Shown here: positions 18,294 through 27,330 of the stretch, in pieces
Position numbering within the stretch: position 1 is the first letter of the stretch
Layout: each line of letters opens with the position of its first letter
From: Flavobacteriales bacterium
GTDB taxonomy: Bacteria > Bacteroidota > Bacteroidia > Flavobacteriales > Flavobacteriaceae
Length of the DNA stretch: 64,000 nucleotides
Assembly (NCBI GenBank): GCA_011525015.1
Contig: WTJC01000036.1
Coordinates: 1 to 64,000, forward strand
Direction of reading: 5' to 3'
The notes under the pieces: generated by a model
Database searches by the model: none
What the model was told of the DNA's origin: nothing
Seen by the model: the letters and a program-made list of their open reading frames with translations, nothing else
Position numbers and translations under genes: made by a program

Positions 18294-21200
18294 ATGAAAA
18301 TTCGATTAATTCTTGGCTCATTCTTGATTTGCTGTATTACCCAAATTCAGGCGCAAGTTGATACAGGTGTACTTTCTTTAGAAGGTTTAAAGACAGAATA
18401 CTTAAGTGAGCCCTTGGGAATTGATGTGGCTTCTCCACGATTTTCGTGGCAATTAGGGGAAGATATTTCTAGAAGAAACATAACACAAAAAAGATATCGA
18501 ATCACGGTATTTAATGAAAATCAAGAGTTAGTCTGGGACTCAGGACTTCGCGATAGTTCTAATGCTCATGGTGTGTACTACCAAGGAGTACCCTTAACTC
18601 CTAAAACCAAATACGAGTGGAAACTTTGGGTTGAAGATCAGCAAGGCTATATCGCTCAAAGATCCTCCTGGTTTGAAACGGGAATAATGTCTACCTCACC
18701 TGACAATGAAGGTTGGATGAATGCAGAATGGATTGGCAGTAACGAGCTTGTTTTCAATGCCCAATACTTGACTGTGTTCAAATTGGATTATGCCCTTCAA
18801 TTAGATGAAAAGTCGCAATCTACAAAAGCCAGTATCCTTTTTGGAGGAAATGACCCGAGATTACTCGATATTAACAAGAATATACAAGGTGTAGAGTCAG
18901 AAATAGACCGCTCCTATATAGAAGTTGAATTAGATTTATCTTCTTTACCTACTACCCAAAACGCACAATTACATATCTACCGCCAAGGTTACAGCAAAAC
19001 TGACGATGGACAGCAGCCCTTTGCATCCTTTGATATTCCTGATGCTTTGATTAATGGTAAAAATAAATACGATTCACATCAATTTGAGATTCACGCTGTT
19101 TTTGGATTAATTCAGCTGTACTACAAAGAAGGAGACCGTCTTCATTTAATCAATAAGCCACCTGCAAACGCGCCTAGATTTGGGGGTAGAGGATTGAATT
19201 TGAATCCCGTAGGTAGTGGAAATAATTACATCTGTTTTCCGGCATTAGGAGAGGTCGGTTTTAAGATGAAACCCGATCAACACGCTCGTTTTTCAAAATT
19301 TGAAATCCGACATTTTAGAGCTCCTTCGAATTCGCTTTTTAGTGAAGAGGGACAATCAGAATCTGTATTTGATACTGCTGGATTAAGCTTTGAAAAGGGC
19401 GTTTATAGTTTTGATCATAACAGTCAAGAGGTATTTGTTTTAAAAGATGTAAGCTTTCGAGGTACTCCCTACCTCAGAACTGACTTTAGCGTTGAATCGA
19501 AGCCCATTCGCAAAGCGAGGGTGTATACAACAGCACAGGGTGTTTATGAATTATACCTCAATGGAAAACGCGTTTCAGAAAATTATTTTGAGCCCGGCCT
19601 AACCCAATACAATAAGACCTTGAGTTACCAGACCTATGACGTTTCTGAAATGATCGAAGAAAACAATAATGCCTTTGGTGCTATTCTTTCTGAAGGTTGG
19701 TGGAGCGGGAATATTACCTATGAAGGAGAAAATTGGAATTATTTTGGAGATCGTCAAGCGATTAAGACACTCTTACAAATTACTTACGAAGATGGAACTG
19801 AACAATACGTGAGTAGTACTCCAGATACATGGAAATACACTCATAATGGACCCGTTCGTTACGGTAGTTTCTTTCAGGGAGAGGTTTACGATGCCACAAG
19901 AGAAGCAGAAATTGCCCTGTGGAATACAGCTATGTATGACGACTATCATTGGTCTGCAGCAGAGCGCATTGAGCCAGAACACTCCTTTTATTTGGCCGAA
20001 GATTTTAATTATGACACTCAACAGTACATCGGAAAAGTAGATGAAGGTGTTCGTGTTGTTGCCACTTTAGAAGCCAAATCAGTGGAGGAGGTGAGACCTG
20101 GAGTTTTTGTATATGACATGGGACAAAACATGGTAGGTTTTCCAGAAATAATCATTTACGAAGGAGAGGAGGGCGAAAAAATTACCATGCGCTATGCCGA
20201 AGTTCGATATCCTGAATTAGAAGAATACCAAGGACAAGAAGGTATGATTATGCTGGAGAACTTAAGAGCAGCATTAGTTCAAGATGAATACATCCAAAAA
20301 TCCGGATATCAGCTTATCGCTCCGAGATTTACCTTTCACGGCTTTAGATATCTAGAAATAATAGGAATCGACAAAGCCTTACCTCTTGAACAGGTGAAAG
20401 CTAAGGTGCTTAGTTCGGTAAGTGAGCTCAGTTCTGAGTTTGTAAGTTCGAATAAATTGGTCAATAGATTATGGGAAAATGTAACCTGGTCGCTCAGATC
20501 AAACTTTCTCTCGATTCCAACAGACACTCCTGCTCGAAATGAGCGTATGGGGTGGAGTGGAGATATTAATGTTTTTTCACGTTCGGCAACCTATTTGGCA
20601 GAAGTAGGACCTTTTTTAAACAGGCACATGCGCGCCATGCGCGATATTCAATCCGCTGAAGGTCGTTTTACAGATGTTGCTCCGGTAGGAGGTGGTTTTG
20701 GAGGTACCCTCTGGGGATCTGCAGGAATAGTAATTCCATGGGAGGTTTATCGTCAATACGGAGATCTAGAAATTTTAAAGGACAACTATAGTGCTATGAG
20801 CGCATATTTGGCCTTTTTAGACGCTAAGATTGACGCAGATACTGGAATCATTCAAGAAGGCCCCTTAGGGGATTGGTTAAGTCCAGAGGCGTATAAAAAC
20901 GACCCTACCTTGTTTTGGACTACTTATTATATCTATAATCTTGAAGTAATGCAAAAGGTTGCTGCTCTTCTTGGTCATAAAGAAGATGAGTTGATGTATG
21001 CTCAAAAATACCAGGCGCAGAAAGCATTTTTTAATTCGGTATATGTTGATCAAAACTCTGTAAAAACCTTACATCAAGGCAATCAAAGTTTGAGATTTGG
21101 CCCGCCTTTATCAGATCATTTAAGGAAATCCAAAGGAGATACTATAGATACTCAGGCTTCTTATGCGATTCCTTTGCGTTTTGATGCTTTTCATGAAAAT

Positions 21201-21899
21201 TTAAAGCACATAGCTGCTCAAAATTTAGTTCGTACTATTGAGCGTAGTAATATTGATGAGTTAGAACAAGCCAGGCCACCTTATTCGCTAATGACAGGCT
21301 TCATTGGCACAGCTTCTATAAATCAAGCACTTTCTAAGTATGGATATCACGATGTGGCTTATCGCTTATTACAACAAGAGCATTATCCTTCATGGTTGTA
21401 TCCGGTCATCAATGGGGCAACAACCATATGGGAACGATTAAACTCCTATACTATAGAAAATGGTTTTGGTGGAAATAACGCTATGAACTCCTTTAATCAT
21501 TATTCTTTTGGAGCGGTTACCGCCTGGATGTATGAAACTATTTTAGGAATTAAGCCCGAAGAAGAAAATCCTGCATTTAAGTCATTTGTGTTGCAACCCG
21601 TTCCAGATCCAACCGGGCAAATGTTGTGGGCTAAAGGTTATTTCAATACCGTTTACGGTCAAATCGTCAGTGCATGGCAGTGGGTAGATGAAGAGAAAAA
21701 ACTTTGTGAGTTCATTGTAAAAATACCTTCTAATACTAAGGCTAGGATCCGTTTCCCCTTAGGGGTTTCGGTTGAAGAATTCTACGATAATAAGTTTGAA
21801 CCTGTAAAGGATTGGCAGGTGTCTTCAGATGAGAGCTGGCAAGACTGGCAAGAATCGACCTATGGCTCTGGTATTTATAAGTTCAAGGTGCAGTATTAA
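18294..21899 (+). CDS. Alpha-L-rhamnosidase, GH78, with inserted domain
   Basis: The protein has 1201 aa and a signal peptide (MKIRLILGSFLICCITQIQAQ). Residues 30-145 form the usual N-terminal beta-domain. Residues 150-388 are an insertion, then YLRTDFSV and YELYLNGKRVSENYFEPG resume the family pattern. The (alpha/alpha)6 catalytic domain has the acidic signature DTPARNERMGWSGD (D744, E750, D757) and GATTIWERLNSY with the putative base E1047, followed by NAMNSFNHYSFGAV. It should release terminal alpha-L-rhamnose from oligosaccharides or glycosides in the periplasm. It is the only clear glycoside hydrolase in the locus, so it best indicates the substrate. It ends 10 bp from the convergent ypdA-like gene. 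Confidence 0.95.
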   Translation: MKIRLILGSFLICCITQIQAQVDTGVLSLEGLKTEYLSEPLGIDVASPRFSWQLGEDISRRNITQKRYRITVFNENQELVWDSGLRDSSNAHGVYYQGVPLTPKTKYEWKLWVEDQQGYIAQRSSWFETGIMSTSPDNEGWMNAEWIGSNELVFNAQYLTVFKLDYALQLDEKSQSTKASILFGGNDPRLLDINKNIQGVESEIDRSYIEVELDLSSLPTTQNAQLHIYRQGYSKTDDGQQPFASFDIPDALINGKNKYDSHQFEIHAVFGLIQLYYKEGDRLHLINKPPANAPRFGGRGLNLNPVGSGNNYICFPALGEVGFKMKPDQHARFSKFEIRHFRAPSNSLFSEEGQSESVFDTAGLSFEKGVYSFDHNSQEVFVLKDVSFRGTPYLRTDFSVESKPIRKARVYTTAQGVYELYLNGKRVSENYFEPGLTQYNKTLSYQTYDVSEMIEENNNAFGAILSEGWWSGNITYEGENWNYFGDRQAIKTLLQITYEDGTEQYVSSTPDTWKYTHNGPVRYGSFFQGEVYDATREAEIALWNTAMYDDYHWSAAERIEPEHSFYLAEDFNYDTQQYIGKVDEGVRVVATLEAKSVEEVRPGVFVYDMGQNMVGFPEIIIYEGEEGEKITMRYAEVRYPELEEYQGQEGMIMLENLRAALVQDEYIQKSGYQLIAPRFTFHGFRYLEIIGIDKALPLEQVKAKVLSSVSELSSEFVSSNKLVNRLWENVTWSLRSNFLSIPTDTPARNERMGWSGDINVFSRSATYLAEVGPFLNRHMRAMRDIQSAEGRFTDVAPVGGGFGGTLWGSAGIVIPWEVYRQYGDLEILKDNYSAMSAYLAFLDAKIDADTGIIQEGPLGDWLSPEAYKNDPTLFWTTYYIYNLEVMQKVAALLGHKEDELMYAQKYQAQKAFFNSVYVDQNSVKTLHQGNQSLRFGPPLSDHLRKSKGDTIDTQASYAIPLRFDAFHENLKHIAAQNLVRTIERSNIDELEQARPPYSLMTGFIGTASINQALSKYGYHDVAYRLLQQEHYPSWLYPVINGATTIWERLNSYTIENGFGGNNAMNSFNHYSFGAVTAWMYETILGIKPEEENPAFKSFVLQPVPDPTGQMLWAKGYFNTVYGQIVSAWQWVDEEKKLCEFIVKIPSNTKARIRFPLGVSVEEFYDNKFEPVKDWQVSSDESWQDWQESTYGSGIYKFKVQY

Positions 21900-21909
21900 A
21901 AAGTAAGGC

Positions 21910-22890
21910 CTAATTTTTTGCTGTGGCAATGTGCTGAGCAATCAGATCGGCATGTACAATAGAATTTTCGATGAACCATTTGTGCGTTTTCATTCCGCCT
22001 ACAATAACTCCAGCGAGATAAATTCCAGGGATATTACTTTGCATACTCTGCTCGTCGTAAGAGGGTGCTTTATGTTCATCCTCACTTAAGCTTACCCCTA
22101 ATTCATTGAGGAATTGAAAATTGGGCTGATACCCCGTCATGGCTAATACAAAATCGTTTTCTAATCGAAGGGTCTCATCAGGGGTTTGTACAACCACTTC
22201 ACTAGGGGTAATTTCAAGGAGCTCACTTTGGTAATAAGCCTTTATACTGCCTTCTTCAATACGGTTGATGATATCGGGTCTAACCCAATATTTAACGCGT
22301 TGACCTACTTCAGCTCCTCTTATGACTAAGGTTACATCAGCACCTTTTCGATGGCATTCAAGAGCAGCATCAATGGCAGAGTTACTGGCACCTACAACAA
22401 CGAGTTTTTGGTTGACGTAATAAAAGCCATCATCAAAATAATGACTGACTTTGGGTAGCTCTTCGCCTTTGATATTCAATGCTTTGGGAATGTCAAAAAA
22501 TCCAGTGGCCAGAATTACATGCTGGGCACTGTAAGTGTTTTTATCCGTGTGAACGATGAATTTTGTTTCTGTAGAGATACTCTTATTCTCAATCCGTTCT
22601 ACTTTTTCAAATAAGTGAAGATTTAGCTGATGCTGTTGTGCGACTCTTCGGTAATATTCAAGAGCTTGATCTCTAGTGGGTTTAGTTTGATCACAAACGA
22701 ATGGAATCTCGTCGATTTCTAATTTTTTTGAGGATGAAAAAAAACGCATGTTTTTGGGATAGTTGAACAGCGAATTTACAAGCGTTCCTTTTTCGATAAT
22801 GGTATATTCTATACCTCTTTTTTGTAGCGCAATTCCACAGGCAATACCTATGGGACCTCCACCAACAATGACGACCTCAGTAGATCTCAT
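21910..22890 (-). CDS. ypdA: YpdA-family putative bacillithiol disulfide reductase
   Basis: This is a 326-aa flavoprotein of the thioredoxin-reductase-like type. The FAD-binding GGGPIG is at residues 10-15, a second nucleotide site VVGASNSAIDAALE lies at about residues 165-178, and the C-terminal FAD motif is GIYLAGVI. There is no CxxC redox pair, which separates YpdA from thioredoxin reductase. YpdA reduces bacillithiol disulfide with NADPH in species that make bacillithiol. Its ATG overlaps the stop of rpe (ATGA), so the two are translationally coupled. Confidence 0.85.
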   Translation of the reverse strand: MRSTEVVIVGGGPIGIACGIALQKRGIEYTIIEKGTLVNSLFNYPKNMRFFSSSKKLEIDEIPFVCDQTKPTRDQALEYYRRVAQQHQLNLHLFEKVERIENKSISTETKFIVHTDKNTYSAQHVILATGFFDIPKALNIKGEELPKVSHYFDDGFYYVNQKLVVVGASNSAIDAALECHRKGADVTLVIRGAEVGQRVKYWVRPDIINRIEEGSIKAYYQSELLEITPSEVVVQTPDETLRLENDFVLAMTGYQPNFQFLNELGVSLSEDEHKAPSYDEQSMQSNIPGIYLAGVIVGGMKTHKWFIENSIVHADLIAQHIATAKN

Positions 22891-23543
22891 GATCCTTTTT
22901 TAAGGTCTAAAATCATTTGCTTAGGGTTTGCACTTTTAAATACAGCGCTTCCAGCGACTAGAACATTGGCGCCTGCCTGGTGAATGATGTGTGCATTTCC
23001 TAAGTCTACCCCTCCATCAATTTCTATGAGCGCATTGGAATTATTGCGATCGAGTAGGCTTCTTAGTTGTTTTATTTTGTCTATAGTTCTGGGAATAAAT
23101 TTTTGACCACCAAATCCTGGATTTACCCCCATCAAACAGATGATATCTATGTCTTCTATACAATCCTCAATTAAATCAATCCGACTGTGTGGATTTAAGG
23201 CAACACCTGATTTAAGACCGAGTTGTCGAATGTGATTTAGGGTTCTGTGCAAATGATTACAAGCTTCGAGGTGAACTGTAATATGATCTGCACCTAAATC
23301 GGCAAAAGTATCCAGGTAACGATCCGGATCGACAATCATCAAATGAACATCTAAAGGTTTTTGAGCAATAGGTTTGAGTTGTTTAATGATAGGCATTCCA
23401 AAGGAAATATTCGGAACAAATACCCCGTCCATAACATCGACGTGAATCCAATCTGCTTGAGATTCTTCAATCATTTTAATTTCTCGCTCTAGGTTCATGA
23501 AATCTGAAGCTAGAATAGAGGGTGCAATTAAGGGCTGTTTCAT
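22887..23543 (-). CDS. rpe: Ribulose-phosphate 3-epimerase
   Basis: The protein is 218 aa, normal for this TIM-barrel enzyme. Family segments are APSILASDFMNLEREI, DWIHVDVMDGVFVPNISFG with metal-binding His/Asp, PLDVHLMI, MGVNPGFGGQ and EIDGGVDLGNA. It interconverts ribulose-5-phosphate and xylulose-5-phosphate, so it also handles the product of xylB. A strong terminator of the rpoD transcript lies about 20 bp before the start codon, so rpe needs its own promoter or read-through. Confidence 0.97.
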   Translation of the reverse strand: MKQPLIAPSILASDFMNLEREIKMIEESQADWIHVDVMDGVFVPNISFGMPIIKQLKPIAQKPLDVHLMIVDPDRYLDTFADLGADHITVHLEACNHLHRTLNHIRQLGLKSGVALNPHSRIDLIEDCIEDIDIICLMGVNPGFGGQKFIPRTIDKIKQLRSLLDRNNSNALIEIDGGVDLGNAHIIHQAGANVLVAGSAVFKSANPKQMILDLKKGS

Positions 23544-23564
23544 GTTGTAAAATTACGACAAAGC

Positions 23565-23594
23565 AAAAAAAAACTCCGACATAAGTCGGAGTTT
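23565..23594 (-). terminator. Rho-independent terminator after rpoD
   Basis: On the minus strand, AAACTCCGAC pairs with GTCGGAGTTT (stem 10, loop of four) and is followed by a T-tract (plus-strand A-run 23565-23573). A 14-bp palindrome ACAGTTATAACTGT (23616-23629) lies between it and the rpoD stop. Confidence 0.85.
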
Positions 23595-23653
23595 AAATCA
23601 TCAATCAAAAAACGAACAGTTATAACTGTCGACTGCAAAATAATCATTTTTTT

Positions 23654-24517
23654 TTAACCGAGATAGGTTTTGAGAATTTTGCTTCTTGATGTGTGTTTTA
23701 GTCTTCGGATTGCCTTTTCTTTAATTTGTCGAACGCGTTCGCGGGTCAAATCAAAGGTTTCTCCTATTTCTTCAAGTGTCATAGAGTGCTGTCCAGCAAG
23801 GCCAAAATACAATCTTACCACGTCGGCTTCCCGAGGTGTTAAAGTGTCTAAGGCACGCTCGATTTCTGTTCTCAAAGATTCGTGTAATAATTCTTTATCT
23901 GGATTTGGTGATTCTCCTGAACGCAATACGTCATAAAGATTTGAATCTTCTCCATCAATTAAGGGGGCGTCCATAGATACATGACGTCCAGAATTTTTAA
24001 GAGATTGCTTTACATCTTCTACCGTCATGTCTAATTCTTTGGCAATTTCTTCAGCTGAAGGAACACGCTCGTGCGCTTGTTCTAAATGTGCAAAAGTTTT
24101 ATTGATTTTGTTGATAGAACCAATCTTATTCAGCGGGAGTCTCACAATTCTCGATTGTTCAGCCAGAGCTTGTAAAATCGATTGTCTAATCCACCAAACG
24201 GCGTACGAAATAAATTTGAATCCTCTAGTTTCGTCAAAACGCTGAGCGGCTTTGATGAGTCCAAGATTTCCTTCATTGATAAGATCAGGAAGGGTTAAGC
24301 CTTGATTTTGATATTGTTTTGCAACCGATACCACGAATCTCAAATTCGCTTTTGTAAGTTTTTCAAGTGCAATTTGGTCTCCTGCTTTGATTTTTTGAGC
24401 GAGTTCGACTTCCTCTTCTGCTGTGATTAAGTCGACCTTACCAATTTCTTGCAAATACTTGTCAAGGGATGCGGTCTCTCTGTTAGTGACCTGTTTTGTA
24501 ATCTTGAGCTGTCTCAT
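23654..24517 (-). CDS. rpoD: Primary RNA polymerase sigma factor (sigma-A type)
   Basis: At 287 aa it is short, as usual for the Bacteroidota housekeeping sigma: region 1.1 and the non-conserved region are missing. Region 1.2 starts [15 protein letters not shown]. Region 2 contains [18 protein letters not shown] and [16 protein letters not shown]. Region 4 contains [28 protein letters not shown], whose helix-turn-helix reads the -33 element. It directs transcription from TAnnTTTG promoters such as those noted here for rpsO, nqrA, ubiE and gpmI. The gene follows pnp after 100 bp that contain two hairpins. Confidence 0.97.
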   Translation of the reverse strand: MRQLKITKQVTNRETASLDKYLQEIGKVDLITAEEEVELAQKIKAGDQIALEKLTKANLRFVVSVAKQYQNQGLTLPDLINEGNLGLIKAAQRFDETRGFKFISYAVWWIRQSILQALAEQSRIVRLPLNKIGSINKINKTFAHLEQAHERVPSAEEIAKELDMTVEDVKQSLKNSGRHVSMDAPLIDGEDSNLYDVLRSGESPNPDKELLHESLRTEIERALDTLTPREADVVRLYFGLAGQHSMTLEEIGETFDLTRERVRQIKEKAIRRLKHTSRSKILKTYLG

Positions 24518-24538
24518 AGTTGTGAATTAATTCTTACC

Positions 24539-24577
24539 GTGTAACCTTTATACGTAGAAAAACGCAAAAGGTTACAC
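24539..24577 (-). other. Long inverted repeat in the rpoD leader
   Basis: GTGTAACCTTT (24539-24549) and AAAGGTTACAC (24567-24577) are perfect 11-bp arms around 17 bp. It ends 22 bp before the rpoD start and follows another hairpin. It could be a second pnp terminator, an mRNA stabiliser or an operator for rpoD. Confidence 0.55.
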
Positions 24578-24585
24578 CAGTAATA

Positions 24586-24612
24586 CATTTTAACGCGAAA
24601 TCGCGTAAAATG
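24586..24612 (-). terminator. Probable terminator after pnp
   Basis: CATTTTAACGCG (24586-24597) pairs with CGCGTAAAATG (24602-24612) with one bulged base and an AAAT loop. It lies 5 bp after the pnp stop. There is no long T-tract, so it may be weak or a 3'-end stabiliser. Confidence 0.55.
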
Positions 24613-24617
24613 GTATA

Positions 24618-26822
24618 TTAATCTCTCTTTCTATGGTCTCTTCGCTGTCCTGATCTTGGTTTACCGCCGCGATCTGATCTCGGTGGGCGCTCCTGATATC
24701 CTTCAGGTTTTTCAAGAAGTGCTTTGCGAGAAACTTTTTCTTTCTTGGTGCGAGGGTCGAAACCAAAATACTTTACTTCAATGATATCACCTAGGTTAAC
24801 CACATCAGTAACATTTTCTGTTCTTTCCCAAGCCAATTCAGAAACGTGCAGTAGAACTTCGTTTCCAGGTGCCTCTGTATATTCAACGACCGCTCCAAAA
24901 TCAAGAACTTTAATCACCTTAACTTCATAACGTTCTCCAACTTCGGGCTTAAACTGTAGCGATTCAATAGCTTTGAGAACCTTGTCGATTCCCTCTTGGT
25001 CAGTTCCTAATATTTCAACAACACCTTCACCATCTTCATTTTCATTAATAACGATAGTAGTGTTAGTGTCTGCTTGAAGATCTTGTATATTCTTACCGCC
25101 ACTTCCAATAAAGGCTCCGATTAAATCACCCGGTAAAATAGTCGTTACGATTTTCGGTGCATGCGACTTAACCTCTGCATTAGGCGTGTCTATTGTTTCA
25201 ACAAGTTTATCTAAGATGTGAAGTCTACCATCTTTAGCTTGCGCTAAGGCTTTGGTTAAGATTTCATACGACAATCCCTTTACTTTAATGTCCATCTGGC
25301 AAGCTGTGATACCATCAGCTGTTCCAGTCACTTTAAAGTCCATGTCACCTAAATGGTCTTCGTCTCCTAAAATGTCTGAAAGCACAGCATACTTGCCGCT
25401 TTCAGCATCCGTAATGAGCCCCATGGCAATACCAGAAACTGGTTTTTTGATCTGTACCCCAGCATCCATAAGAGCCAGTGTTCCTGAACATACTGTAGCC
25501 ATTGATGAAGAACCGTTTGATTCTAAAACCTCAGAAACTACACGAACAGTATAAGGGCAGTCTTCAGGAATCATCCCTTTTAGGGCGCGTTGAGCTAAAT
25601 TTCCGTGTCCAACTTCTCTTCGTGATGTTCCTCTTAAAGGACGAGCCTCACCCGTTGAAAAAGGTGGAAAGTTGTAGTGTAAATAAAAACGCTCTTCGCC
25701 TTCAAGTGAGGGCATATCAATGATGTTGGCGTCTCTAGAAGTACCTAAAGTTACCGTTGACAACACCTGTGTTTCTCCACGAGTAAAAATACCAGAACCG
25801 TGTGTAGATGGTAAGTAATCTATCTCACACCAAATGGGTCGAATTTCATCTGTCTTTCTACCGTCTAGTCTAAGGCCTTCTTCTAAGGTTAAATTTCGAA
25901 CTGCATTTTTCTCAGTTTTACTGTAATACTTTGAAATTAAATCTTTCTTTTCTTCCAATTCTTCTTCTGAGAATTCGGCCATTAAGGCTTCTTTGATTTC
26001 TGAAAAAGCGCTTCCTCTTTCTTTTTTAGAAGAACCTTGTTTAGCTACTTCATAGACCTTGTCATAAACCATTGAGTTTACCTTTTCTTCTAATTCAAGG
26101 TCTTGAGCTTCAGGTTCGTACTCGCGTTGTTCTTTCTGACCAACTTGAGCTACGAGATTCTTTTGGGCCTGACATTGCACTTTAATTGCTTCGTGAGCGA
26201 ATTTGATGGCTTCTACCATCTCTTCTTCTGAAATCTCTTTCATTTCTCCTTCAACCATCATTACCGAGTCTTCTGAAGCACCGATGATCATATCGATATC
26301 AGATTCTTTCAATTGAGCAAGTGAAGGATTGAGAATGAGCTCTCCATCTATTCTTCCAACTCTTACCTCAGAAATAGGGCATTCGAATGGAATATCAGAA
26401 AGCTGGATTGCTGTTGAAGCAGCTATTCCGACTAGAGCATCAGGTGTGATACTGTCGTCATAAGACATCATTTGAATCATCAATTGTGTCTCTGAGTGGT
26501 AATCTTTCGGGAATAATGGGCGTAATACACGGTCCACAATTCGCATGGTTAAGACTTCTCCATCACTTGGTCGAGCTTCACGCTTAAAAAATCCACCAGG
26601 AAAACGTCCTGCAGATGCAAATTTTTCGCGGTAGTCAACGGTTAGCGGAAGAAAGTCTACGTCTGCCGCTTTATAGTTTGATACTACAGTACATAACAGC
26701 ATGCAGTTACCCGATTGTACGACAACCGAGCCATGAGATTGTTTGGCTAATTTGCCAGTTTCAATAGAGATGCTTCTACCATCTCCGAGGTCGATGACCT
26801 CATTATACGTTTTTGGAATCAT
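24618..26822 (-). CDS. pnp: Polyribonucleotide nucleotidyltransferase (PNPase)
   Basis: The 734-aa protein has two RNase PH domains (first with [23 protein letters not shown], second with [17 protein letters not shown] and [14 protein letters not shown]). A KH domain follows ([15 protein letters not shown], about residue 565), then an S1 domain ([20 protein letters not shown]). It degrades RNA 3'-5' with phosphate and works in mRNA turnover. The C-terminal tail of about 25 residues is Arg/Lys/Gly-rich. Gene order rpsO-pnp is the classic one. The leader contains three small hairpins, which is interesting because pnp in E. coli is autoregulated through its leader. Confidence 0.97.
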   Translation of the reverse strand: MIPKTYNEVIDLGDGRSISIETGKLAKQSHGSVVVQSGNCMLLCTVVSNYKAADVDFLPLTVDYREKFASAGRFPGGFFKREARPSDGEVLTMRIVDRVLRPLFPKDYHSETQLMIQMMSYDDSITPDALVGIAASTAIQLSDIPFECPISEVRVGRIDGELILNPSLAQLKESDIDMIIGASEDSVMMVEGEMKEISEEEMVEAIKFAHEAIKVQCQAQKNLVAQVGQKEQREYEPEAQDLELEEKVNSMVYDKVYEVAKQGSSKKERGSAFSEIKEALMAEFSEEELEEKKDLISKYYSKTEKNAVRNLTLEEGLRLDGRKTDEIRPIWCEIDYLPSTHGSGIFTRGETQVLSTVTLGTSRDANIIDMPSLEGEERFYLHYNFPPFSTGEARPLRGTSRREVGHGNLAQRALKGMIPEDCPYTVRVVSEVLESNGSSSMATVCSGTLALMDAGVQIKKPVSGIAMGLITDAESGKYAVLSDILGDEDHLGDMDFKVTGTADGITACQMDIKVKGLSYEILTKALAQAKDGRLHILDKLVETIDTPNAEVKSHAPKIVTTILPGDLIGAFIGSGGKNIQDLQADTNTTIVINENEDGEGVVEILGTDQEGIDKVLKAIESLQFKPEVGERYEVKVIKVLDFGAVVEYTEAPGNEVLLHVSELAWERTENVTDVVNLGDIIEVKYFGFDPRTKKEKVSRKALLEKPEGYQERPPRSDRGGKPRSGQRRDHRKRD

Positions 26823-26932
26823 AAAATTTTCGCATATGCGATGTTTTGGAGTTTAATACTCCGTTGTTAAATTGATCGTACGTCGTCCTGACGTTAAGGG
26901 TTGTGTTGTGGTGATCAATAAAAGACTGAGGC
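26823..26932 (-). promoter_or_regulatory. pnp leader with three small palindromes
   Basis: Between the rpsO terminator and the pnp ATG are ACGTC/GACGT (26880-26884 and 26890-26894), GGAGT/ACTCC (26848-26852 and 26858-26862) and the perfect palindrome CGCATATGCG (26831-26840), which is 8 bp before the ATG. I see no TAnnTTTG box. Confidence 0.45.
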
Positions 26933-26968
26933 AAAAAAAGGTGCGCTTTGATAAAAAACACACCTTTT
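26933..26968 (-). terminator. Rho-independent terminator after rpsO
   Basis: On the minus strand AAAAGGTGTG (26968-26959) pairs with CGCACCTTTT (26945-26936), with one G-T pair and a 13-base loop, and runs on into more T residues. It begins 5 bp after the rpsO stop. Confidence 0.8.
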
Positions 26969-26973
26969 CAAGA

Positions 26974-27243
26974 TTATTTTCGAATACCGAGCTCTTTGAT
27001 TAGCTCACGATATTTTTGAATGTCTTTGTTTTTCAAATAGTCTAACAGCGCTCTTCGCTTTCCTACCAGTTTAACAAGAGATCTCTCTGTATTAAAATCC
27101 TTGTGATTTTTTTTAAGATGTTCTGTTAAATGGTTAATTCTGAAAGTGAATAAGGCGATTTGACCTTCTGTAGATCCAGTGTTACCTGCATCTCCACCGA
27201 AATTTGAAAATATTTCGCGTTTTTTGTCTTTAGATAAATACAT
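26974..27243 (-). CDS. rpsO: 30S ribosomal protein S15
   Basis: The ATG at 27243 gives 89 aa, the usual length for S15. A longer frame to 27288 would only add residues with no family match. Conserved parts are TGSTEGQIALFTFRINHLTEHLKKN and LVGKRRALLDYLK, which bind 16S rRNA and the S6/S18 region in the platform of the small subunit. It has its own promoter (27297-27326) and terminator. Confidence 0.97.
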   Translation of the reverse strand: MYLSKDKKREIFSNFGGDAGNTGSTEGQIALFTFRINHLTEHLKKNHKDFNTERSLVKLVGKRRALLDYLKNKDIQKYRELIKELGIRK

Positions 27244-27296
27244 GCTAATATTATTTAAATGATTTTTATGTATTTCATTGATTATCAATGAGAGCG

Positions 27297-27326
27297 CAAA
27301 GGTAACACATTAATTCTAATCTGCAA
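27297..27326 (-). promoter_or_regulatory. rpsO promoter, exact Bacteroidota consensus
   Basis: Minus strand: TTG at 27326-27324, a 19-bp spacer, then TACCTTTG at 27304-27297, an exact TAnnTTTG. Transcription should begin about 45-50 bases before the rpsO ATG. The -33 element lies 5 bp from the accD stop. Confidence 0.8.
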
Positions 27327-27330
27327 GGTG

